The notes below the pieces were generated by a model that saw only the letters and a program-made list of their open reading frames with translations, made no database searches and had not been told where the DNA came from. This document shows, piece after piece, positions 1 through 12,000 of a DNA stretch of 64,000 nucleotides. The stretch comes from Arion vulgaris (taxonomy: Eukaryota; Mollusca; Gastropoda; Stylommatophora; Arionidae), in assembly GCA_020796225.1 (NCBI GenBank), contig CM036753.1, forward strand, positions 2,294,001 through 2,358,000, written 5' to 3'. A program made the translations under genes and the position numbers. How positions within the stretch are numbered: position 1 is the first letter of the stretch; each line of letters opens with the position of its first letter.

Positions 1-183
1 GGGTGGGACATGGAAGAGAGATCTACAAACATGGTCAACCCAAACCCCTAATGACAACATCAACCCCCTTACAAAAAGAGATTAGAATACTATTTTCCGA
101 CTCCAAACACAACACATAAAAGTTAATAATCATATGTATCAAACAAATTTGGCCCCTGACTAAGACACAAGAAAGAAAGATTA

Positions 184-520
184 CAACATGTGAAATGAGA
201 TGTTTACGAAAAGCTGTCAACGTTACAAGGAGAGATAGAGTGAGAAACGAGAATATCAGAAGCATCGTTGGTACTATACCATGCATACAGTACATCGAGA
301 AGCAAAGAATCAAGTGGTTCTGCCACCTAATGAGAATGGAACCATATTTACTACCATCACGTGCCTAGAATAATTGACACTCAGGGTGCAGAGCACGAGG
401 CAGGCTAAGAACACAATGGATAGATAACATCTCAGAGTCCTGCGAAAGCATGGACTGACAACGTCAAGCGCAACACCCCTGGCACAAGATAGAAACTAAC
501 TCTCCCATGTCGCTTCACTG
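184..520 (+). pseudogene. non-LTR reverse transcriptase C-terminus fragment (group A)
   Basis: The plus frame from about 184 reads CEMRCLRKAVNVTRR, then YIEKQRIKWFCHLMRM, ending in a stop near 366. A broken continuation has ARGRLRTQWIDNI. This is the region after the polymerase thumb in non-LTR elements. The same group recurs at 46640-47250 and on the minus strand at 50781-50981. No catalytic residues; a dead 5'-truncated copy. Confidence 0.8.
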
Positions 521-562
521 CAAATTTTGGGTTTAAAGATAAGATCAAACAGAATTCAAACA

Positions 563-646
563 CAACATGGACATTTAACATGGACATTTAACATGGACAT
601 TTAACATGGACATTTAACATGGACATTTAACATGGACATTTAACAA
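563..646. repeat. 13-bp tandem repeat, about 6 copies
   Basis: The unit acatggacattta is repeated head to tail between two retroelement fragments. Confidence 0.9.
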
Positions 647-649
647 AAG

Positions 650-867
650 GCAGGTGGAAAGACAAAGAAGGGTTGGAGAAAACCATCATGGAAGGAGACA
701 TCCTGGAAAAGAGGAGAAGAAAAAGACCACAGAGAAAATGGTTTCAGGAAGTAAATGATGATTTGAGCATGACGACTACAGAGATGGGACATCTGACCTT
801 TGAGAGAGAGAAATTCCATGGACTGTTAGGGTGGCACAATTCTCAGAACAAGCTATTTGATGAATGA
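650..867 (+). pseudogene. non-LTR reverse transcriptase C-terminal tail (group X)
   Basis: Reads MEGDILEKRRRKRPQRKW, DDLSMTTTEMGHLTFERE, ending LFDE and stop. The pattern (basic RRKRP patch, Trp, E.GHL..ERE) is shared with 22620-23000 (minus), 37241-37651 (minus) and 53600-54050 (plus). Only the last 70 or so residues remain. Confidence 0.8.
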
Positions 868-1463
868 ATACACATATATATATTAATCAATATTGTAAGA
901 CAGATACCCCCTCCCGCACCCAAAAAAAAAGAAAACGTTTTACAGACAACATAATGTAACCTAGACAATAAATATGCAATAAAATTCAAAGATAAAAATT
1001 TCATTTGTGCAGGTTTTACTAATAAGTTTCAGTGTAAAAACTAGATTCTGTCTCCTCCATCTGCAAGATGACAACTACAATATGAATAATATTTCTCTAT
1101 CGAAACTGTCCAATTCTAATGATGATTTATGAGAATAATAATATGGAAGAAAATATATGTAGAGCCAGTACAGACTGTTGTCATACAGAAGTTTCTCGGA
1201 ATACTCTTGTTGAATTCTCTCCTTGCCGTATGTGTATGTATCGTGTTGTGTCCACCTCTGATATCTTGACTTGTGTGCTGGGAATGATGATATCATTGGT
1301 GCCTGGAAGGGCAGAAAGTTCAGCTTTCGGTGTTGGAGCTGTGTCAGAAATACAAATACTATCTCAAAGTCATGTCATAGAAAACAAATCAGAAATACAA
1401 TGCCAGAGACATGTTAAGCAAATATAGATCATATATAAATATAAAAATGTTACTGATATTACC
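868..1463. other. AT-rich unique sequence, no supported gene
   Basis: Short open frames of about 100 codons on either strand show no recognisable motif and overlap each other. Confidence 0.5.
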
Positions 1464-4400
1464 AAGTTACTCCATCTATTTTCTTCTAGCTACCATCTAT
1501 AACAATATAATACATGACCTAGTTACTTCATCTATTTTCTTCTAGCTACCATCTATAACAATGTAATACATGACCTAGTTACTTCATCTATTTTCTTCTA
1601 ACTACCATCTATAACAATATAATACATGACCTAGTTACTTCATCTATTTTCTTCTAGCTACCATCTATAACAATGTAATACATGACCTAGTTACTTCATC
1701 TATTTTCTTCAAGCTACCATCTATAACAATTAATCATGACCTAGTTACTTCATTATTTTCTTCTAACTACCATCTATAACAATGTAATACATGACCTAGT
1801 TACTTCCATCTATTTTTCTTCTAGCTATCTATAACAATGTAATACATGACTAGTTCTCCCATCTATTTTCTTCTAACTACTATCTATAACAATGTAATAC
1901 ATGACTAGTTACTTCATTATTTCTTCAGCTACCATCTATAACAATGTAATACATGACCTAGTTACTCCCATCTATTTCAACTACCATCATAACAATGTAT
2001 ATACTGACCATTACTTCATCTATTTTCTTCTAACTACCATCTATAACAATGTAATACATGACCTAGTTACTTCATCTATTTTCTTCCAACTACCATCTAT
2101 AACAATGTAATACATGACCTAGTTACTCCATCTATTATGTTTGCCTAGTTACTACCATCTAACAAATGTAATACATGACCTAGTTACTACATCTATCTTA
2201 ATCATGTCTACTATCAACAATCTATAACAATGTAATACATGACCTAGTTACTCACATCTTAATAATTATACATTCATATAGCTACCATCTATAACAATGT
2301 AATACATGACCTAGTTACTCCCATCTATTTTCTTCTAACTACCATCTATAACAATGTAATACATGACCTAGTTACTCATCTATTTTCTTCTAACTACCAT
2401 CTATAACAATGATACATGACTCTATTACTACCATCTATAACAATGTAATACATGACCTAGTTACTCCCATCTATTTTCTTCCAACTACCATCTATAACAA
2501 TGTAATACATGACCTAGTTACTACCATCTATAACAATGTAATACATGACCTAGTTACTCCCATCTATTTTCTTCTAACTACCATCTATAACAATGTAATA
2601 CATGACCTAGTTACTCCCATCTATTTTCTTCTAACTACCATCTATAACAATGTAATACATGACCTAGTTACTTCATCTATTTTCTTCTAGCTACCATCTA
2701 TAACAATGTAATACATGACCTAGTTACTCCATCTATTTTCTTCTACTACCATCTATAACAATGTAATACATGACCTAGTTACTCCATCTATTTTCTTCTA
2801 ACTACCATCTATAACAATGTAATACATGACCTAGTTACTCCATCTATTTTCTTCTAGCTACCATCTATAACAATGTAATACATGACCTAGTTACTTCATC
2901 TATTTTCTTCTAACTACCATCTATAACAATGTAATACATGACCTAGTTACTTCATCTATTTTCTTCTAGCTACCATCTATAACAATGTAATACATGACCT
3001 AGTTACTTCATCTATTTTCTTCTAACTACCATCTATAACAATGTAATACATGACCTAGTTACTCCATCTATTTTCTTCTAGCTACCATCTATAACAATGT
3101 AATACATGACCTAGTTACTCTCATCTATTTTCTTCTAGCTACCATCTATAACAATGTAATACATGACCTAGTTACTTCATCTATTTTCTTCTAACTACCA
3201 TCTATAACAATGTAATACATGACCTAGTTACTTCATCTATTTTCTTCTAGCTACCATCTATAACAATGTAATACATGACCTAGTTACTCTCATCTATTTT
3301 CTTCTAGCTACCATCTATAACAATGTAATACATGACCTAGTTACTCCATCTATTTTCTTCTAGCTACCATCTATAACAATGTAATACATGACCTAGTTAC
3401 TTCATCTATTTTCTTCTAGCTACCATCTATAACAATGTAATACATGACCTAGTTACTCCCATCTATTTTCTTCTAGCTACCATCTATAACAATGTAATAC
3501 ATGACCTAGTTACTCTCATCTATTTTCTTCTAGCTACCATCTATAACAATGTAATACATGACCTAGTTACTCCCATCTATTTTCTTCTAGCTACCATCTA
3601 TAACAATGTAATACATGACCTAGTTACTCCATCATTTTCTTCAACTACCATCTATAACAATGTAATACATGACCTAGTTACTCCATCTATTTTCTTCTAA
3701 CTACCATCTATAACAATGTAATACATGACCTAGTTACTTCATCTATTTTCTTCTAACTACCATCTATAACAATGTAATACATGACCTAGTTACTCCATCT
3801 ATTTTCTTCTAACTACCATCTATAACAATGTAATACATGACCTAGTTACTCCCATCTATTTTCTTCTAACTACCATCTATAACAATGTAATACATGACCT
3901 AGTTATTTCCCATCTATTTTCTTCTAACTACCATCTATAACAATGTAATACATGACCTAGTTACTCCCATCTATTTTCTTCTAACTACCATCTATAACAA
4001 TGTAATACATGACCTAGTTACTCCATCTATTTTCTTCCAACTACCATCTATAACAATGTAATACATGACCTAGTTACTCCATCTATTTTCTTCTAGCTAC
4101 CATCTATAACAATGTAATACATGACCTAGTTACTCCCATCTATTTTCTTCTAACTACCATCTATAACAATGTAATACATGACCTAGTTACTCCATCTATT
4201 TTCTTCTAACTACCATCTATAACAATGTAATACATGACCTAGTTACTCCCATCTATTTTCTTCTAGCTACCATCTATAACAATGTAATACATGACCTAGT
4301 TACTCCCATCTATTTTCTTCTAACTACCATCTATAACAATGTAATACATGACCTAGTTACTCCATCTATTTTCTTCTAACTACCATCTATAACAATGTAA

Positions 4401-5365
4401 TACATGACCTAGTTACTCCATCTATTTTCTTCTAACTACCATCTATAACAATGTAATACATGACCTAGTTACTCCATCTATTTTCTTCTAGCTACCATCT
4501 ATAACAATGTAATACATGACCTAGTTACTCCATCTATTTTCTTCCAACTACCATCTATAAACAATGATAATACATGACCTATTTACTACCATCTATAACA
4601 ATGTAATACATGACCTAGTTACTACCATCTATAACAATGTAATACATGACCTAGTTACTCCATCTATTTTCTTCTAACTACCATCTATAACAATGTAATA
4701 CATGACCTAGTTACTCCATCTATTTTCTTCCAACTACCATCTATAACAATGTAATACATGACCTAGTTACTCCCATCTATTTTCTTCTAGCTACCATCTA
4801 TAACAATGTAATACATGACCTAGTTACTCCCATCTATTTTCTTCCAACTACCATCTATAACAATGTAATACATGACCTAGTTACTACCATCTATAACAAT
4901 GTAATACATGACCTAGTTACTCCATCTATTTTCTTCTACTACCATCTATAACAATGTAATACATGACCTAGTTACTTCATCTATTTTCTTCTAACTACCA
5001 TCTATAACAATGTAATACATGACCTAGTTACTTCATCTATTTTCTTCTAGCTACCATCTATAACAATGTAATACATGACCTAGTTTATCTACCATCATAA
5101 CAATGTAATACATGACCTAGTTACTCCCATCTATTTTCTTCTAACTACCATCTATAACAATGTAATACATGACCTAGTTACTCCATCTATTTTCTTCTAG
5201 CTACCATCTATAACAATGTAATACATGACCTAGTTACTCCATCTATTTTCTTCTAGCTACCATCTATAACAATGTAATACATGACCTAGTTACTTCATCT
5301 ATTTTCTTCCAACTACCATCTATAACAATATAATACATGGCCTAGTTACTCCATCTATTTTCTGA
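1464..5365. repeat. large 56-bp minisatellite, about 70 copies
   Basis: The unit starts ctaccatctataacaatgta and continues with a tacatgacctagttac part and an attttcttctag part. Some copies are a 34-bp short form lacking the last part. Copies are nearly identical except at 1730-2300, where many carry 1-5 bp deletions. The array lies 3' of INPP5A and outside the coding span. Short open frames across it are products of the repetition. Confidence 0.97.
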
Positions 5366-5790
5366 CAACATTTAACATATTGCAAAGTAAGAAAGAAATT
5401 ATAAACATAAGCAACAAAATAAATCTAAGAAATACAACAAATTTTCTCTGGAGGACAGATGCAAGAAAGAAATAAAACACTAGACTAACAAAAAATAGCA
5501 AACCAACAATAGAAATCCAATCCAATGCAATATATGCACTAGTTTATCAATATGAAAACATAGGATAAATAATTGCAGGTAAAGCGACTTTTGTATTCTG
5601 GGATTTCTGATAGGTATTACATTTATTTCAACTGGTTTAACAGAGAAGAAGGGGGGAGGTTTAGGAAGGGTGTTGATAGAGTTGGGTTGCTGTACACATG
5701 ACAAGAAGGATATAATTGTCTCTCAAAGTGAGGTAATATGTCTTATTCACTATTACCCCCTAATGCTATCACCTAAAGTTTATGACCCTA
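5366..5790. other. unique AT-rich sequence
   Basis: No gene, repeat or element recognised. Confidence 0.5.
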
Positions 5791-5882
5791 AAGTGACTAT
5801 TTATGTCAACAGAAACTAACTACAGTGACTAAGTTTATGTAAACAGAAACTAACTACAGTGACTAAGTTTATGTCAACAGTG
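5791..5882. repeat. 34-bp tandem repeat, 3 copies
   Basis: Contains acagaaactaactacagtga in each copy. Confidence 0.85.
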
Positions 5883-6229
5883 ATTCACACAAATAATTGA
5901 GAAACCAGACAAAATATAAAAGTCAGTGAAATAGCAGCAAGACTCAAGGATGGATGAAAAGTGTTTCTAGGTTGGAGCACAAATGATATCAAGACAATCT
6001 GGCACATAGCATGTAAATAATAGAATAAAATATCTCTCATTGGCTCTATCAGAGCATCTTGGAGATTTGGTAAACAGTTGTAAGTTGTCATATTGTTTTG
6101 AAATATTTGTGAAGAATTTTGTGAGTACAGTCAGTCAATGAGCAGAAGAATTCAGTGAGTACAACAAATCATCAACTACTGAAATCATGAGAATGGCCAG
6201 CAAAAACACATACAATCCAAACCAGAAAA

Positions 6230-6545
6230 AAAAAAGAAAAGAAAGTCACACTGAGTATAACAAAGAAAGAAAGTCACACAGAAGATAAAAAAATAAAGAA
6301 AATCATACAGAGAATAATAAAGAGAGAACATCACACAGAGAATAATAAATAGAAAACATCATACAGAGAATAATAAAGAGAAAACATCATACAGAGAATA
6401 ATAAAGACAAAACATCATACAGAGAATAATAAAGAGAAAACATCATACAGAGAATAATAAAGAGAAAACATCATACAGAGAATAAAATAAAGATAGAACA
6501 TCACACAGAGAATAATAAAGAGAGAACATTACACAGAGAATAATC
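6230..6545. repeat. 28-bp tandem repeat, about 11 copies
   Basis: Units of the type acagagaataataaagaga plus a short aacatcat tail; purine-rich on the plus strand. Confidence 0.9.
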
Positions 6546-7869
6546 AAAGAAAAGAACAAGAATATATCAAATATGAACCAGCTGTACACAACTACCTGTA
6601 TAACAACAAAAGAGAAAGATTTGTATTCCTAGTATTGACATCTAGGTCCCATATTTGAGTAACCAGACATGATGTAGCAGTTTTATTGAAACCAAACCAG
6701 TGCAACACATAAAATGATCATATAAAAAAAATAAACATCGAGATACCACAAAATATATCCCACATGTGACGTGAAGGTTGCACTTTCACAATAATAAATG
6801 AGCAGGATTTAAAAGTAAGAGAAAATGTGCAGCTAACATGAAATAAATATATTCATTTATAATCAAGCAGTTTGGACAACAAAGCACACACACACTGAAA
6901 GATATGAGGGGAGAACACTAGTTTTGCTAGGTAATAAATCATGAATGGATTATCTATGAATGAAACAAATAACATCAAAGGGGGAACAAAACTAGAAATG
7001 ATACTTGAAAATGAGATCTGTGAATCTGTGTGAGATCAGCTATTAGACATATGTCCAGATTCTGTTTGACAACTCAGCTATTAGACATATGTCCAGATTC
7101 TGTTTGACAACTCAGCTATTAGACATATGCCCAGATTCTGTTGACAACACAGCTACAGAAAGTAACTTCAAATCAGGAGTTCTCATATGTGTGTATATAT
7201 AACACAATACAAATACAGTCATCTCAAGTTGTTGCTCTCAAGTGTTTATCTGAGCATCAAATTAATCAATCAATCGATCATTCCTAGTTATATACAAGTA
7301 TTCTTAGATTTAAACTTGAGAAACATAATAGTGTCCTGAAACTTATAGAGGAGGGAAGGGGAGCGGGTGGTTTGTCATGTCTGTGGTCTTGTCAGCATTA
7401 ATCTAGATTTTATATTTCAGGTATAAAAACAAAACTTGTTATCTCTAGGCATAGCCCATCTTTTGTATCTTAACACATAAGGTTTTATCTATAGCCATGA
7501 TACATCTTTGTTTTTGGCACACACCATTTTTTTGTTTCTTTCCGTATGCAGTTATTTCATTCAAGGGAGGTCAAAAAGGCAATTTAAAAACAAAATCATA
7601 ACTACTCGTCAATAAACATATATATATATATCTTATTAGATACTAATTTGAAGAAAACTGGACAACCTATTAGAATAACAAAATTAAAATGTAGTAGAAA
7701 TAAAACTAGAAAGACTTGTATAAATTAAACAATTCGAATTGCGCAGTGTACAACGAATGGCATTCAACATAATACGCTGTGGCACAGTGTGCATCAATTG
7801 GTATGGAAAGAGTTAACACATCAGACTTTATCTACAAGAAGAATATTATGTTCAGAAACAACATACTTC
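6546..7869. other. 3' flank of INPP5A, mostly unique, with a 38-bp x3 repeat at 7035-7150
   Basis: The triplet repeat unit contains cagctattagacatatgtcc. The rest is AT-rich with no recognised gene. The INPP5A 3'UTR should occupy its upper part. Confidence 0.6.
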
Positions 7870-7875
7870 TTTATT
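7870..7875 (-). promoter_or_regulatory. possible INPP5A polyadenylation signal (AATAAA)
   Basis: A minus-strand AATAAA about 200 bp past the INPP5A stop codon. The sequence is AT-rich, so chance occurrence is likely; no transcript evidence. Confidence 0.3.
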
Positions 7876-8071
7876 AATATATCAATCAATCAGTGAGGTT
7901 GAATGTACTAGAAAATATGCACATATGTTATTGTAAAGTAGCAATCTTACTGTCTGCTCTAAAAGCTGTATAATTTGGTTCATATTTTGATATTTTCAAG
8001 TTAGCGCAACTAATGGCTCAACACTAGAACTTACACAAGAGAACAACACCAACAGATGAGGAGGAGGAGGT

Positions 8072-9051
8072 TCACTGCACAACACAGGTACAACACCCAC
8101 TAGAAGAGGAAGCTGATGCAAGCACAGCCTGCCCAGTTGTCCCACTCTGTACTTCCTTCCCACCAGACCTGTTGTGTGGTGGAGGAGTGGAGGTAGGAAG
8201 AGGGGCAGACATGTCCTCATGCACAATACCACCATGCTGAGCAAGTACAACAACATCTGCCACTTTTCCGTTGATGTCTCCACAACCTGCCATCTGTCCA
8301 GCCTCAGCAGCTGCACCACCTGATCTGTTTGAACTCATCCTAACATCCCTATTCAATTCTAATTTAACAGCAGTTTGAGCTACATCAATTTCTGACTGAA
8401 CTTCTATCTTATTCTCTGTCAACAGCGGTGAATTCTCATTATTATTGGATTCGTTAACAATACAATTTATTTGAACATTCTCATGGACTGGAACATATCC
8501 TGAAGCTAGATTTACAGTTTCATCAGAGCTGGTAGACCTAGTTTCTTCTATGTCTGAACTCTCCATTTCAGCAGTGATAATACTAGTACCTTCACTCTCT
8601 TCACATTGAAAATCCTCTGAGGATGAACTGTGGTGACGACTCCTGGACGCTTAGGCCATTGTAGGAGGACTTTTTCCAATGTTAGTACTTCTTTGGCCAC
8701 TTCCTGGAAGGATTTGGATCTAGTAACTGTCGTCAAAGAGGGAGCTAACAAACTATCCTTACCCATGTCTCCAGTTTTATCCAACGTCTTCCTGTTCTTT
8801 ATACTGACTCTAAACTCTGGGATAAGGTCATGCTCTTTCTCAAAGACTGCATAATCATGAATATTTATAGAAATCAGATCAACATTTGCTGAACTAAAAT
8901 CTACATCTTCAACTAGTTCACCATTTATGGACAAGGTACGTTTGCGTTTGAGAGGGGACAGATGTTTGGTTGTGGAGAACTCAGTCAACGACTGTTTCTG
9001 TTGCAGACTATTACCTTTTCCTGGTTTCATGTGAATAAATAAATATGCTGG
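8072..9051 (-). CDS. INPP5A: INPP5A last exon m: end of catalytic domain, long Ser-rich tail, CaaX CVVQ
   Basis: The acceptor ccattgcag is followed by [14 protein letters not shown], matching the family end PVFLAFRIMPGAGK and in phase with DHK of exon l. In the human protein as I recall it, fewer than 20 residues then remain. Here about 300 follow: a basic stretch ([11 protein letters not shown]), an acidic Ser-rich stretch ([15 protein letters not shown]), a Gly/Ala/Pro region, then GCCTCVVQ and stop. CVVQ is a CaaX box, as in human INPP5A. The exon reads in one frame to about 8650 and in another from about 8610 down, so one frameshift is needed in the overlap. The first 11 bp plus acceptor are repeated in the array at 9052-9835. 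Confidence 0.85.
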
Positions 9052-12000
9052 CTGCAATGGAAAGATAGAACATTATTCATATTACAAATATGCTGGCTGC
9101 AACGGGAAGATAGAACATTATTCATATTACAAATATGCTGGCTGCAACGGGAAGATAGAACATTATTTATATTACAAATATGCTGGCTGCAATGGAAAGA
9201 TAGAACATTATTCATATTACAAATATGCTGGCTGCAACGGGAAGATAGAACATTATTCATATTACAAATATCTGGCTGCAATGGAAGATAGACAATTCAT
9301 ATTACAAATATCTGCTGAACGAAGATGAACATTTTTCATATTCACATTTGCTGGCTGAAGATAGACTTATCATATTACAAATATGCTGGACGGGAAGATG
9401 AACATTATTCATTTACAAATATGCTAGCTGCAACAGGAAGATAGAACATTATTCATATTACAAATATGCTGGCTGCAATGGAAAGATAGAACATTATTCA
9501 TATTACAAATATGCTGGCTGCAATGGGAAGATAGAACATTATTCATATTACAAATATGCTGGCTGCAATGGGAAGATAGAACATTATTCATATTACAAAT
9601 ATGCTGGCTGCAACGGGAAGATAGAACATTATTCATATTACAAATATGGTGGCTGCAATGGGAAGATAGAGAACATTATTCATATTACAAATATGCTGGC
9701 TGCAATGGGAAGATAGAACATTATTCATATTACAAATATGCTGGCTGCAATGGGAAGATAGAGAACATTATTCATGTTACAAATATGCTGGCTGCAATGG
9801 GAAGATAGAGAACATTATTCATGTTACCAAACAGTGACAATTGCAAGATATCGTAGAATCAACTGTCAGTATTGTCCATCTTTATCAACATATCTAGAGA
9901 AATATACTAATCCTTTCTTTCTTTCATTCGCTTGAAATATTGTCTATATATTCAATATTGTCTCTTGTATCCTTCCTTTCTTTCGTTAAACTTATATTGT
10001 TGTCAACATTCTAAACTGATTAACTATCAACTTCTAGTTGGTAGTTAGGACAGATGTTTATGGTGATCCATGATTGCCTATGCCAGCTGGCGTGGCACAT
10101 ATGATGCTGCTATGATTATGGGGAACTGATAGAAGGATGTAAGAGAAAACAAAAGTATAGAGACAAATCTTAGAGATTGATAGAATCTATAGTGTGTGGG
10201 TACAATGGACATAAACAAGGGCAAGAGTTTGAGAAAACACTTGAAGATAGATATCAACATTGACTATTGATAAGGATATATTACTGAGACTGTAACAGTT
10301 TGCTATACAATGTTGTACAAGTAGCATCGCTGACATACAAGGCTAAGATGGGGAGGATATCAGCATTGTTTGATAAGCCATATATTACTGAGACTGAACA
10401 GTTTGCCTATACAATGCTTGTCTTACAGAAGCATCACTGACATACAAGCTAAGATGGGGAGGGATATCAACATGACTATTGATAAGCATATATTACTGAG
10501 ACTGTAACAGTTTGCTATACAATGTTGTACAAGTAGCATCGCTGACATACAAGGCTAAGATGGGGAGGGATATCAACATTGACTATTGATAAGCATATAT
10601 TACTGAGACTGTAACAGTTTCCTATACAATGTTGTACAAGTAGCATCGCTGACATACAAGGCTAAGATGGGGAGGGATATCAACATTGACTATTGATAAG
10701 GATATATTACTGAGACTGTAACAGTTTGCTATAAAATGTTGTACAAGTAGCATCGCTGACATACAAGGCTAAGATGGGGAGGGATATCAACATGACTATT
10801 GATAAGCATATATTACTGAGACTGTAACAGTTTGCTATAAAATGTTGTACAAGTAGCATCGCTGACATACAAGGCTAAGATGGGAGGATATCAACATTGA
10901 CTATTGATAAGGATATATTACTGAGACTGTAACAGTTTGCTATAAAATGTTGTACAAGTAGCATCGCTGACATACAAGGCTAAGATGGGGAGGGATATCA
11001 ACATGACTATTGATAAGCATATATTACTGAGACTGTAACAGTTTGCTATAAAATGTTGTACAAGTAGCATCGCTGACATACAAGGCTAAGATGGGGAGGG
11101 ATATCAACATTGACTATTGATAAGGATATATTACTGAGACTGTAACAGTTTGCTATAAAATGTTGTACAAGTAGCATCGCTGACATACAAGGCTAAGATG
11201 GGGAGGGATATCAACATGACTATTGATAAGCATATATTACTGAGACTGTAACAGTTTGCTATACAATGTTGTACAAGTAGCATCGCTGACATACAAGGCT
11301 AAGATGGGGAGGGATATCAACATTGACTATTGATAAGCATATATTACTGAGACTGTAACAGTTTCCTATACAATGTTGTACAAGTAGCATCGCTGACATA
11401 CAAGGCTAAGATGGGGAGGGATATCAACATGACTATTGATAAGGATATATTACTGAGACTGTAACAGTTTGCTATACAATGTTGTACAAGTAGCATCGCT
11501 GACATACAAGGCTAAGATGGGGAGGATGTGTCAGTCAGTGTCTTGTGTCTAAAGCCCAAGGATTGAATTCATTGCACTGGGTTTTACCCCATATGGCTTA
11601 GTCCCTCTACGCAGAAATGGCACTCTACCTGCCGAGAGTATTGCACAAAGCATGAACTCCGTAGCACCATCAACAATACTAGAGATCTCTGGAAAAAATG
11701 CAATAGTGAACAGAATGGTGTGATCCAGATTCAAACCTACGACCTTTGGAATGCAAGACAAATGCTTAACCACTTAGCCACTTAACCACAGAGATCCCCA
11801 CTGCGCCGTGCGGTGTGTGTGCTAGCAGCTAATGAGATACAATTAGTCTGTATATACTTGTCATCTGCTGAACATGACTGAGCACCTATAGGTTTCCATG
11901 AGTGCTGTGATGTGAATAGCAACAAGTAATCAGTAAGCATCTATAGAAGAAAAGACTGACTGCTAGTGATTGTTCTAGAACCACAGACAAAGTATAAATT

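Noticed and set aside
1464..5365. CRISPR array or centromeric satellite
   Set aside because: Repeats are directly adjacent without unique spacers, in an animal genome, and in a single local array of 56-bp units; no evidence of centromere-scale extent.
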